NCBI GenBank assembly: GCA_938003955.1
Contig: CALKXE010000021.1
Location: forward strand, 35,895-98,556
Direction: 5' to 3'
Source: an uncultured Saprospiraceae bacterium
GTDB lineage: Bacteria; Bacteroidota; Bacteroidia; Chitinophagales; Saprospiraceae
Length of the DNA: 62,662 bases
Shown: piece by piece, positions 1 to 8,530 of the stretch
Position numbering within the stretch: position 1 is the stretch's first letter
How the letters are laid out: each line of letters opens with the position of its first letter
The notes under the pieces: generated by a model
What the model was told of the DNA's origin: nothing
Database searches by the model: none
The model's input: only the letters and a program-made list of their open reading frames with translations
Made by a program: the position numbers and the translations under genes

Positions 1-1
1 T

Positions 2-82
2 ACCCATGCAAATACACAGAAGATTAATGATTCATTTGTGGAGGTGAGAAGTATAGCAGGATTGGTGGATAGTCGGTTATGA
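2..82 (+). CDS. C-terminal tail of an unidentified protein (partial)
   Basis: An open frame enters from the left edge and runs 26 codons to a TGA at 80-82. It ends in a plausible soluble sequence (…VRSIAGLVDSRL). It would be convergent with the response regulator that ends at 127, leaving a 44-bp spacer. The fragment is too short to assign a family, and a chance open frame of this length is possible. Confidence 0.35.
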   Translation, partial: THANTQKINDSFVEVRSIAGLVDSRL

Positions 83-126
83 TTAACGATAAAAAATGAC
101 ATCAAAATAGTGCCCTCTGATTTTAA

Positions 127-858
127 TCAAGTATTCAACTGCTCAAGCAGAAGATTAAGTTTAGTCTTACTGATTGGTAATTCTTGATCGTCGATTAATA
201 CCATAGAATTTCTGATGGACTTGATTTTTGATATATTTATTAGATATGATTTATGAATTCTAAAGAATGAATCCCCCGCAATTTTTGCTTCTATTGCCTT
301 CATTGATGATTTTGTAATGACCCGTTTATCTTCATTGTCTAGGTAGATTTTCACATAATCTTTCATCCCTTCTATGTAGGTGATATCTTTGATTATGATC
401 TTGATCAGCGCATATTCCGAATAGACAAAAATATGGTCAAACACTTTTTCTAATGATGGTGTTATAGTTTCTTGATTATGAATTTTGGCAAATTTTAGTG
501 CCTTAGATATAGCAAGTGAAAACCTTTCATAACCGACTGGTTTTACCAGGTAGTCTACCACATTAAGTTCGAATCCTTCGGCTGCATATTGCTGATATGC
601 TGATACAAAAATAGTCAAAGGGGGATCTGATAATGTTTTTAAAAATTGGGTGCCTAACATCCCCGGCATTTGTATATCTAAAAACATCATGTCCACTTCC
701 TGCGAATGCAGTACAGACGTAGCCTCATTTACATTCCTAAATGACCCCGTAAGTGTAAGGTTTGGGTGCTGATCGATATAATCTTCGATAAGTTTTCTAC
801 CCATGAATTCATCATCCACGACTATGCACTTCAGTAGTATGTGAGGAATATTACTCAT
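127..858 (-). CDS. LytTR-family response regulator
   Basis: Response regulator of the LytR/AlgR type: a phosphoryl-receiver domain (about residues 8-125) followed by a LytTR DNA-binding domain (about 140-243). The receiver shows the acidic pair D15-D16, the phospho-acceptor D61 in FLDIQMPG, and the conserved lysine K106 in LVKPV. The LytTR part contains the typical FFRIHKSYLIN stretch. It lies directly downstream of a LytS/YehU-type kinase: the kinase stop and this start share an ATGA overlap at 855-858, so the two are one translationally coupled two-component system. The pair is divergent from a TonB receptor gene, but the sequence does not show whether it controls that gene. The N-terminus starts at an ATG with no Shine-Dalgarno. 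Confidence 0.95.
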   Translation of the reverse strand: MSNIPHILLKCIVVDDEFMGRKLIEDYIDQHPNLTLTGSFRNVNEATSVLHSQEVDMMFLDIQMPGMLGTQFLKTLSDPPLTIFVSAYQQYAAEGFELNVVDYLVKPVGYERFSLAISKALKFAKIHNQETITPSLEKVFDHIFVYSEYALIKIIIKDITYIEGMKDYVKIYLDNEDKRVITKSSMKAIEAKIAGDSFFRIHKSYLINISKIKSIRNSMVLIDDQELPISKTKLNLLLEQLNT

Positions 859-1955
859 TCTCTATTTAGTTTTAATTCTAGATGAACAACATACCAATCT
901 TTTTCTATTCCTTGTTCTAATTTATGTGAATTAGGGTATAATAATTCTAGTCTTCTTTTCACATTCTCCAAACCTATACCTCCAGTTGCTTCCTGCCTTT
1001 CGATCACTTTTTGATATTTGTTCTTAACATCCAACTTTAATACATTCGCTTCCATAGAGATCACTACATTTATCTCAGGGTCAGATATAGCAGCAGTTCC
1101 ATGCTTAAATGCATTTTCGACATAAGGGACCATAAGCATCGGCTCTATCATATATGGAGTAAAATCACCTTCGCATTGATATACGATTTTTACATCTTGA
1201 CCGAACCTTACCGTTTGTAACTCAATATAATTTTTCAAATATTGCACTTCAGAATTCAAGGGCACTTCATTATTATTACAATCATAGATCATGTATTTGA
1301 TGATATCTGATAATTTTAAGACGAGTTCTTCAGCCTTATCTGACTTTGTCCTCACCAGATACAATACGCTATTGAGTGTGTTCAAGAGAAAGTGAGGACT
1401 GACTTGTGATCGAAGAAAAGATAATTCTGACTCCATTCTTTCTTTCTTCTCGTCCTTCTTTTTTTGTTCTTCTCGCACAAAGTAGTCAATAAGTCCATAG
1501 ACCGTACTGATCAAAACTATAAAGGCTAATGGCAAGAGTGGCTTTGTCCATGCTCTAAATGAACTAAGCTCTCCTCTGATCCCTCTTCCTTGTGACGGAT
1601 GCGGAGTTCCATCAATATTATTGGGATTAGAGATAGCGTCTATTGTACCTGGTCCAATCTTAAACTCTATAAAAACGCTCATTAAATAGAATACTAAAAC
1701 AACCAATATTAGGCTTAAGATATACTTACCAATTCCCTTTTTTTCGAATACATTGGGTATTAGGAAACTACAATTAAGATAGAATAACGGGATAAGTAGT
1801 GCGCAAGAAAAAATAAGCTTCCACGGAATACCTTGGTGGCCCAACACGTAATAAAACATCGACACGGGCAACAATATCCACATGCACCAAAAGACTATTT
1901 GAAACAATAGTTTGTACAGTTGATAGACCTTGGATGTATTATTATTAAGCATCAT
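855..1955 (-). CDS. LytS/YehU-type sensor histidine kinase
   Basis: Membrane histidine kinase of the His_kinase (LytS) family. The N-terminal half has about four hydrophobic segments separated by short loops, one loop carrying a Gly/Pro-rich stretch. A short charged coil (KKKDEKKERMES) leads to the phospho-acceptor motif SPHFLLNTLN near residue 190. A C-terminal HATPase part has MVPYVENAFKHG (N box) and GGIGLENVKRRL (G box). An upstream TTG at 1964 is possible, but it lies inside a -7 element (1962-1969), so I choose the ATG at 1955; the adjacent ATG at 1952 is also possible. The mRNA may be nearly leaderless. It is the partner of the LytTR regulator that overlaps its 3' end. Confidence 0.93.
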   Translation of the reverse strand: MMLNNNTSKVYQLYKLLFQIVFWCMWILLPVSMFYYVLGHQGIPWKLIFSCALLIPLFYLNCSFLIPNVFEKKGIGKYILSLILVVLVFYLMSVFIEFKIGPGTIDAISNPNNIDGTPHPSQGRGIRGELSSFRAWTKPLLPLAFIVLISTVYGLIDYFVREEQKKKDEKKERMESELSFLRSQVSPHFLLNTLNSVLYLVRTKSDKAEELVLKLSDIIKYMIYDCNNNEVPLNSEVQYLKNYIELQTVRFGQDVKIVYQCEGDFTPYMIEPMLMVPYVENAFKHGTAAISDPEINVVISMEANVLKLDVKNKYQKVIERQEATGGIGLENVKRRLELLYPNSHKLEQGIEKDWYVVHLELKLNRE

Positions 1956-1961
1956 AATACT

Positions 1962-1969
1962 CAAAGGTA
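1962..1969 (-). promoter_or_regulatory. -7 promoter element for the LytTR two-component pair
   Basis: Reading on the minus strand, TACCTTTG fits the Bacteroidota -7 consensus TAnnTTTG. It lies only 6 bases before the ATG at 1955, so transcription would start at or just before the start codon. No clear TTTG -33 element is seen at the usual distance. Confidence 0.45.
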
Positions 1970-2157
1970 TTGTAATAAATCTAAATGAACCACAACAATT
2001 GGCAACCTAGAGTACCACAATACTACAGATGGTCTACACACTTATCTGAATTGTCTACTCAATACAGCCATTGGACTATTCTCTGTAAAAAACAGATCAC
2101 TTTAAACGTTTTTTGTAAGTCAATATATTTCCAAATAGAGAATAACATCTTTGAACA

Positions 2158-5094
2158 ATGCTAAAATATTCCTTTACAATTTTACTGTTTACTTTCACTA
2201 CTAGCTTATCCGCTCAATTTGATTGTCATGTCGATTATAAGTTCGAAGATCGTCCGCTAAATGAAGTCTTTGACAGATGGAACAAATGGTGCAAAGTCGA
2301 TATTATTTATGATGTGACCGAAGCCTCTAGCCTCAAAATAACAGGCGATCACGATATGTTGCCTCTGAAAAAAGCATTAGATTTTGCTTTGATGGATACT
2401 AATTTAGCTTGGAAAAAAAGAGACGATAAAACTATCGAAGTATTAAAAAAAATAGATGCTATTGAATTTATCAAAATCACGAGCGAATACAAAAATACCG
2501 ATCTAGAGACAGTGATCAATATCTGGAAGTGGAACTATAAACTTGATATTGAATATAATAAAGAGGATATAAAAGGTATAAAAATATTCGGTAAGCTCAC
2601 GGATGAGCCCATGAATATAGCATTCGAAAAAATACTGGCCGCTACCCCATTAGAATTCCGTATCGAAGGAGATAAGAAGGTTGTCTTATATCTTCCAGAA
2701 GAAAAAAAGATCGATCTGAAAAACATCGGAAAAGTATCTTATGATTTGACAGTAGCAGGTGTAATCAAGGATGAAGAGACCGGAGAAACCCTACCCTTTG
2801 CAAATGTCATGATTAAAGGATCTGAACAAGGAACGACTTCGAATCTTGATGGCCATTTCACTATACAAAATGTACCTTCTGACACCGCAACATTAATCCT
2901 ATCTTATATAGGTTACCTAGGCAAAGAGTTCCGTCTATTACCTAATTATGATATCGAACACCTAGAACTATTTCTAAATTCTGGATCTAATCAGATGGAT
3001 GAAATAACGGTTACCGCTCAAAAGAAAGAACAAATAATGAAACAGTCCGGTATAAGTAAAATCGGAATGACTACCGAAATAGCAAGTATCCTTCCTAGTA
3101 CTGGAGAGAAAGATATATTCAGATCATTACAACTTCTTCCTGGGGTGAGCGGAACAAATGAAAGTTCATCAGGACTCTATGTCCGTGGTGGTACTCCAGA
3201 TCAAAACTTAATATTATTAGATGGTTTTACGGTGTACCATGTTGATCATTTATATGGTTTTTTCAGTGCTTTCAATAGTAATGCAATTAAGGATGTGCAA
3301 CTATATAAAGGTGGCTTCGAATCGAAGTTCGGTGGTCGATTATCGAGTGTCGTGGATATAACCGCTAAAGACGGAAATTCTCAACAATTCAATGCCGGCG
3401 TAAATCTGAGTTTCCTAAGTATGAACGGATTCGTCGAGTCTCCATTTGCCAACGGAAAGGGATCATTCATAGTAACTGCAAGAAGATCCTATCAAAGTTT
3501 CTTATACAACAGCCTATTCGATTCATTCACCGGTACCACAGAAGAAACTGCAGAACCGACTCCTCAGAGAGGGCGTGGTGGATTTGGACAGACAGAGGTG
3601 CAGCCGACTTCATATTTTTATGACCTGAATGCAAAGGTTACCTATAGAATGTCACAAAAAGATAAGCTGACTTTCAGTTTTTACAATGGGGAAGACGATC
3701 TCGATAACTCAAGAATATTCGATAGTAGTGATGCAGGTGGTCCATTTGGGGGTAACACTAATTTTAATTTCCAAAGTGATAATGTCGATGTAAGTAACTG
3801 GGGAAATGTTGGAACAAGCCTCAAATGGTCAAGAAAATGGTCTAATAAGTTTTTCACAAACACGGTAGCTTCTTACTCTAATTATTTTAGTCAGAGAGAG
3901 CAAAGTGATATTACTACGATCACTAGAGAGGATACTACTTTTGTACGATCTGCCGGTACTTATGAAGACAATGATCTTAAAGATCTATCTCTAAAAATAG
4001 ACAATGAATATGAAATAACATCAAACAACAAATTGGAATTTGGATTGCAACTAACGAATAATGACATTGCATATTCATACATCCAGAATGATACAATGAG
4101 CCTGATAGATAGAGCTAATAAAGCAACGATATCTTCATTCTACCTGCAGGATAGAATTACACTATTCGATAGATTAATACTCAATGGAGGGCTAAGAGCT
4201 ACTAACTATAGTATTACAGGCAAGAACTACTTGGAGCCGAGAGCATCATTCACTTATTTATTGAATGAAAAACTAAAATTCAAGGGCGCTTATGGTCAAT
4301 ATAATCAATTTGCCACCCGAGTAGTGAGGGAGGATATCCAAGAAGGTAGTCGTGATTTCTGGATACTTGCGGATGATGAATTCATACCAACCGCTAATTC
4401 TACTCACTATATTCTTGGTGCATCATATGACATCAGTAATTACTTATTCGATGTTGAGTTGTTTTACAAAGACTATGGCGGTCTATCAGAATATACGACT
4501 CGGTTTACATCTTCTGGTTTCGGACCGAACCAAACGCTTAATCTTGACGAGCAGTTTTTCACTGGTACTGGTGTGGCAAAAGGTGCCGAATTTTTGGTGC
4601 AAAAGAAAGCAGGGAATTTCACAGGATGGTTAGGTTATACTTGGAGTGAGGTTTTATATAACTTCCCAGCATTCGGAGAGTCTAGTTTTTATGCAAACCA
4701 AGATACCCGAAATGAATTCAAAGCAGTAGCGAGCTATAGAACTAAGAAGTTTGATCTATCTGCAACCTTCGTGTACGGAACAGGAAGGCCTTATACCGCA
4801 CCCGTAGGATTTTACGAAGTAGAGTTACTAGATGGAAACGTGGAACCATATTTTCAAGTAAGTGAAAAGAACGCACTAAGATATCCTGACTACCATAGAA
4901 TGGATGTATCAGCAAACTATAATTTCAATCTCGGTGAAACCAAAGCTAAAATAGGATTATCCGTATTCAACGTATATAATAGAAATAACACTTGGTACAA
5001 AGAATATGATGTAATCGAAGGCGAACTATTAGAAACAGATATATCACTATTAGGAATTACCCCTAGTCTTTACTTCAATTGGTCGTTACATTAA
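2158..5094 (+). CDS. TonB-dependent outer-membrane receptor with two STN-like domains
   Basis: Outer-membrane receptor of 978 residues. Order: signal peptide (about 1-19, ending LSAQ); two consecutive short secretin/TonB N-terminus-like segments (about 22-98 and 100-182); a carboxypeptidase-regulatory-like beta-sandwich (about 195-285, VAGVIKDEETGETLPFANV); the plug (about 295-400) with the LYVRGGTPDQNLILLDG signature; and a 22-strand-type barrel ending in an aromatic residue region (YFNWSLH). STN domains in other receptors contact inner-membrane anti-sigma proteins; two in tandem is unusual. A lipoprotein of the DUF4249 type follows at 5337, a common receptor/surface-lipoprotein pairing in Bacteroidota. 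The substrate cannot be told from sequence. It is divergent from the LytTR pair with a 202-bp shared upstream region. Confidence 0.93.
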   Translation: MLKYSFTILLFTFTTSLSAQFDCHVDYKFEDRPLNEVFDRWNKWCKVDIIYDVTEASSLKITGDHDMLPLKKALDFALMDTNLAWKKRDDKTIEVLKKIDAIEFIKITSEYKNTDLETVINIWKWNYKLDIEYNKEDIKGIKIFGKLTDEPMNIAFEKILAATPLEFRIEGDKKVVLYLPEEKKIDLKNIGKVSYDLTVAGVIKDEETGETLPFANVMIKGSEQGTTSNLDGHFTIQNVPSDTATLILSYIGYLGKEFRLLPNYDIEHLELFLNSGSNQMDEITVTAQKKEQIMKQSGISKIGMTTEIASILPSTGEKDIFRSLQLLPGVSGTNESSSGLYVRGGTPDQNLILLDGFTVYHVDHLYGFFSAFNSNAIKDVQLYKGGFESKFGGRLSSVVDITAKDGNSQQFNAGVNLSFLSMNGFVESPFANGKGSFIVTARRSYQSFLYNSLFDSFTGTTEETAEPTPQRGRGGFGQTEVQPTSYFYDLNAKVTYRMSQKDKLTFSFYNGEDDLDNSRIFDSSDAGGPFGGNTNFNFQSDNVDVSNWGNVGTSLKWSRKWSNKFFTNTVASYSNYFSQREQSDITTITREDTTFVRSAGTYEDNDLKDLSLKIDNEYEITSNNKLEFGLQLTNNDIAYSYIQNDTMSLIDRANKATISSFYLQDRITLFDRLILNGGLRATNYSITGKNYLEPRASFTYLLNEKLKFKGAYGQYNQFATRVVREDIQEGSRDFWILADDEFIPTANSTHYILGASYDISNYLFDVELFYKDYGGLSEYTTRFTSSGFGPNQTLNLDEQFFTGTGVAKGAEFLVQKKAGNFTGWLGYTWSEVLYNFPAFGESSFYANQDTRNEFKAVASYRTKKFDLSATFVYGTGRPYTAPVGFYEVELLDGNVEPYFQVSEKNALRYPDYHRMDVSANYNFNLGETKAKIGLSVFNVYNRNNTWYKEYDVIEGELLETDISLLGITPSLYFNWSLH

Positions 5095-5227
5095 TATGTT
5101 CAATGATTAATTCATCAAGACTTTATTAATACAGACCAAAAATAAAATAACGTTATGAAACTCTGATGACTAAGCTTTAGAGACCAGAGGAAAAAATTAG
5201 CTTCCTGTATTAATATTAATTGCCCTT

Positions 5228-5247
5228 ATCCCGATAGCTATCGGGAT
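5228..5247. terminator. Perfect palindromic hairpin after the TonB receptor gene
   Basis: A perfect 20-bp inverted repeat (core TCCCGATAGCTATCGGGA) lies 134 bp after the receptor stop. It is followed by an AT-rich stretch but no clean T run. It could be a terminator or a dispersed palindromic element; it was not noticed elsewhere in the window. Confidence 0.4.
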
Positions 5248-5336
5248 TATTTATTGAGTCAGAAATTAGCTTAGACACCCAGGGAAATGATTAGATATAA
5301 ATTGTTGATTTACAGCGAAAATAAAATTTTAAACAT

Positions 5337-6179
5337 ATGAAATATATATACTTATTACTTATATCCATTGCTATCATATCCTGTGAAAAACAAGATACCA
5401 CAATCACCACGAATGATGCTATCGTAGTACTCGCATACTTATATGCTGATACTCCGATAGATAGCATACGTGTAACTAAAACCATCCCTTACACATCTGA
5501 AGACGGTCTAGAAGTGATAGATGACCTTTCTATTATCATCAGTACAGCTGATGAAGACATCCTACTAGAATCTATAGGTGATGGATATTACCGCAATCTT
5601 GATCATATCATTCAACAAGAAACAGCCTATAGCCTATATTTTGAATATAACGGAAAGGAAATATCTTCACAGACTTATATTAAATCTTCCGTAGATGTCT
5701 CTCTATCAAGAACAGAAATTGAACTGGACAAAGTGGAACTCCCAGAAATAGGACAAGGAGGACCGGGTGGTCCAGGTGGACCAGGCGTCCAGCCAGATGA
5801 AGAAATAGTGGATATAATCTGGCAAAATGATAACAGTGACTACTATTTTGTAGTCATCGAAAATATAGAAGAAGAACCAGAATACGTAAATGAATTCTTT
5901 CAACAGTTAGAAAATGATGAGGACCGACCACAAAGAGTATTTAGAACAGAACCTGACATCATGGATACTTATTCTATCAATTCACGAAGAGAATTGCAGA
6001 CATATGGAACATATGAAATCATTGTCTACAGACTGAATACCGAGTATGCTGCGCTTTATAATACAGTAGGTAGTTCTACTTTATCTATTGAGGAGCCACC
6101 ATCAAATATTGTGAATGGTCTTGGGATATTTACCGGTGTTACAGCACACACAGTATACCTTGAGGTTAATGAAGGGTAA
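5337..6179 (+). CDS. DUF4249-like lipoprotein, partner of the TonB receptor
   Basis: Secreted lipoprotein of 280 residues: a lipobox ending at C16 (IAIISC), then a beta-rich body that resembles DUF4249 proteins (early VVLAYLYADTPIDSIRVTKTIP stretch, split here: VVLAYLYADTP then SIRVTKTIP). DUF4249 lipoproteins usually sit directly after TonB receptors and are thought to cap or feed them, much as SusD does for SusC. A loop around residues 141-155 is a run of Gly-Pro-Gly triplets, probably flexible. It lies 242 bp after the receptor stop with a hairpin between, so it may have its own promoter. Its leader (5297-5340) is strikingly similar to the one before 12436. Confidence 0.75.
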   Translation: MKYIYLLLISIAIISCEKQDTTITTNDAIVVLAYLYADTPIDSIRVTKTIPYTSEDGLEVIDDLSIIISTADEDILLESIGDGYYRNLDHIIQQETAYSLYFEYNGKEISSQTYIKSSVDVSLSRTEIELDKVELPEIGQGGPGGPGGPGVQPDEEIVDIIWQNDNSDYYFVVIENIEEEPEYVNEFFQQLENDEDRPQRVFRTEPDIMDTYSINSRRELQTYGTYEIIVYRLNTEYAALYNTVGSSTLSIEEPPSNIVNGLGIFTGVTAHTVYLEVNEG

Positions 6180-6295
6180 GGTAATGATACTTTTATCGTT
6201 TCTATAAACACCGATCAATCCTATCAAAAATAGGACTAAAATCAATTAAATCTGTAATGTCCAAAATTCGAATAGTCTAACTTCAAAAATTAATC

Positions 6296-6303
6296 TATTT
6301 TTG
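6296..6303 (+). promoter_or_regulatory. -7 element upstream of glyS
   Basis: TATTTTTG fits TAnnTTTG and is followed by GCACC. The same TCTATTTTTGCAC context recurs before 8189. It lies 33 bp before the glyS start. No good -33 TTTG is seen. Confidence 0.5.
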
Positions 6304-6336
6304 CACCTTCCAATTTTTAAAAGGTAAAAAAGAATT

Positions 6337-7869
6337 ATGGATTTTAAAAGTCTAGTATCACACAGTAAAGAATATGGATTTGTATTCCAATCATCAGAAA
6401 TATATGATGGCTTGAGTGCTGCATATGATTATGGTCCAAATGGAGTAGAACTAAAAAATAATATCAAGCAGTACTGGTGGAAAAGTATGGTGCAGATGCA
6501 CGCTAATATCACAGGTCTTGATGCATCGATATTTATGCACCCCAAGACTTGGAAGGCGTCTGGTCACGTAGATGCATTCAACGATCCGATGGTCGACAAT
6601 AAAGATTCTAAAAAAAGATATAGAGCAGATGTACTTATAGAAGCATACTGCGAAAAGATCGAAAACAAGATCAAAAAGGATGTAGATAAAGCTAGAAAGA
6701 AATTCGGTGACGAGTTCAATGAAGCAGAATTTCGATCCACAAACGGTCGTATCCTCGATCGTCAAGCAAAAATAGATGATATCCTAGGCAAGATGAACAA
6801 TGCCATGAGGGATGCAGATATGGATGGACTGAAGACACTGATCGTAGATTTAGAAATCCCATGTCCTGATTCAGGTTCGCGGAATTGGACAGATGTTCGT
6901 CAGTTCAACCTTATGTTTTCTACTCAACTCGGCAGTATCGCTGGAGAAGAAGGAAAACTATATCTAAGACCTGAGACAGCTCAAGGAATCTTTGTGAATT
7001 TCTTGAATGTACAGAAAACAACTAGACAAAAACTTCCATTTGGTATAGCTCAGATCGGTAAGGCTTTCAGAAATGAGATCGTTGCGCGTCAGTTCATATT
7101 CAGAATGAGAGAGTTTGAGCAAATGGAAATGCAATTTTTTGTAAAGCCAGGTACTCAGAAAGAATACTTTGATTACTGGAAAGAAACAAGAATGAAATGG
7201 CATACAAACCTCGGCACACCAGCTGACAAGCTTAGATGGCATGATCATGATAATCTTGCTCACTATGCTGATGCAGCAACTGACATCGAGTTTGACTTCC
7301 CGTTCGGATTTAGAGAACTAGAAGGTATACACTCTCGTACTGATTTCGATCTTAATGCGCACCAAGATTTATCTGGTAAGAAGTTACAGTACTTTGATCC
7401 TGCACTTAATGAAAGTTATGTTCCATATGTAGTGGAGACTTCGTTAGGTTGTGATAGAATGTTCTTATCTCAAATGGCTAATGCACTACAAGAGGAAACA
7501 GTACCAGATGCAGATGGTAAAGATAGTACTAGAATTGTATTAAAATTGAACCCAGCGATTGCACCAGTGAAAGTTGCAGTACTTCCATTATTGAAAAATA
7601 AAGAGGAATTGACTAAAGCTGCTTCTGACGTATTCGACAAGCTGAAAACAAGCTTCAACTGTCAGTACGACGAGAAAGATGCGATTGGAAAAAGGTATAG
7701 AAGACAGGATGCGATTGGTACTCCATACTGTGTGACGATAGATTTCGATACACTAGAGGACGGTACGGTTACAATAAGAGACAGAGATTCTTTAAAGCAA
7801 GAAAGAGTAAACATTGATGATCTTAAAGCAAAAGTATTTGCAGGAACAGATATGGGTAACTTGATGTAA
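6337..7869 (+). CDS. glyS: Glycine--tRNA ligase
   Basis: Charges tRNA-Gly with glycine in the cytoplasm. This is the single-chain, alpha2-type class II enzyme of 510 residues, not the alpha/beta two-subunit form. The N-terminus carries YGFVFQSSEIYDGLSAAYDY, typical of the family. The class II motifs follow: motif 2 region FAIGFRNEIVARQFIFR-like (here GKAFRNEIVARQFIFRMREF from about residue 242) and a motif 3 region near ETSLGCDRMF. A C-terminal anticodon-binding domain spans about 405-510. It is monocistronic, bounded by a -7 element upstream and a hairpin terminator directly downstream. Confidence 0.97.
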   Translation: MDFKSLVSHSKEYGFVFQSSEIYDGLSAAYDYGPNGVELKNNIKQYWWKSMVQMHANITGLDASIFMHPKTWKASGHVDAFNDPMVDNKDSKKRYRADVLIEAYCEKIENKIKKDVDKARKKFGDEFNEAEFRSTNGRILDRQAKIDDILGKMNNAMRDADMDGLKTLIVDLEIPCPDSGSRNWTDVRQFNLMFSTQLGSIAGEEGKLYLRPETAQGIFVNFLNVQKTTRQKLPFGIAQIGKAFRNEIVARQFIFRMREFEQMEMQFFVKPGTQKEYFDYWKETRMKWHTNLGTPADKLRWHDHDNLAHYADAATDIEFDFPFGFRELEGIHSRTDFDLNAHQDLSGKKLQYFDPALNESYVPYVVETSLGCDRMFLSQMANALQEETVPDADGKDSTRIVLKLNPAIAPVKVAVLPLLKNKEELTKAASDVFDKLKTSFNCQYDEKDAIGKRYRRQDAIGTPYCVTIDFDTLEDGTVTIRDRDSLKQERVNIDDLKAKVFAGTDMGNLM

Positions 7870-7889
7870 AAGACAACTCAAATAGATAT

Positions 7890-7924
7890 AAAAGCCAGGT
7901 GATGTGATGTTATCTGGCTTTTTG
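7890..7924 (+). terminator. Terminator after glyS
   Basis: AAAAGCCAG and CTGGCTTTT pair around a 15-nt inner region that can itself pair through wobbles, followed by T residues. It starts 20 bp after the glyS stop. Confidence 0.8.
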
Positions 7925-8153
7925 CTTTCGATTTAAATTACATGAATCATCACTACCAAGATGTATTCTTAGAAAATCGTATAGAATCGATGTTACAAAC
8001 ATCGACCATCAATCTGGGCTCGGGCTGTGGTGATTCAGTTTAAAGTTTTATTTGTATTACTTAAATATAACCGCTAAAAAAAATTCGGCGTGTTAAAAAC
8101 CACAAGTGCTCAATAATGTCCTACTTTGCACAAAATTGTAACTTTAAACAATC
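7925..8153. other. Non-coding spacer
   Basis: No gene is seen. It holds one small perfect inverted repeat (TCGATGTT / AACATCGA, 7987-8005, 3-nt loop) and the promoter region of the 8189 gene. Confidence 0.5.
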
Positions 8154-8161
8154 TATTTTTG
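8154..8161 (+). promoter_or_regulatory. -7 element upstream of the peroxidase-like/arsS pair
   Basis: TATTTTTG followed by GCAC, 27 bp before the 8189 start. A TTTG lies at 8125-8128, with a 25-bp gap that is longer than the usual ~19. Confidence 0.5.
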
Positions 8162-8188
8162 CACTCTTTTTAAAAAACAATAAATCTC

Positions 8189-8524
8189 ATGAGCAAAGGC
8201 TATTTTCAACCAGAAGATCTAAAGAAGTTTCCGCAGATTACTGAATTTCAAGAAGAAATGGGAAAGAAATTCTTCGACTATTATGGAACGGTATTCGAAG
8301 AAGGAGCATTGACAAAAAGAGAAAAATGCTTGATTGCTCTCGCTGTAGCACATGCTATTAATTGTCCTTACTGTATGGATTCTTATACTGGAGCTAGCTT
8401 ATCAAACGGAGCTGACGAAGAACAGATGATGGAGGCCGTACATGTCGCAGCAGCTATCAAAAGTGGTGCAACATTGGCCAACAGTGTGATGATGATGAAT
8501 CAAGTGAAAGCAAAATTAATGTAA
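8189..8524 (+). CDS. Carboxymuconolactone-decarboxylase-fold, arsenosugar-associated peroxidase-like protein
   Basis: Small all-helical AhpD/CMD-type protein of 111 residues. It has the redox pair C59-P-Y-C62 and an upstream histidine H55 (VAHAINCPYC), the usual alkylhydroperoxidase-like active-site arrangement. The match in length and the CPYCMDSYT core fit the subgroup found next to ArsS radical SAM enzymes. That context is seen here: the arsS-like gene begins 6 bp after this stop, so they are co-transcribed. The family's exact reaction is not established; a redox role in the ArsS pathway is an inference from synteny. No signal peptide. Confidence 0.85.
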   Translation: MSKGYFQPEDLKKFPQITEFQEEMGKKFFDYYGTVFEEGALTKREKCLIALAVAHAINCPYCMDSYTGASLSNGADEEQMMEAVHVAAAIKSGATLANSVMMMNQVKAKLM

Positions 8525-8530
8525 TCCGGA

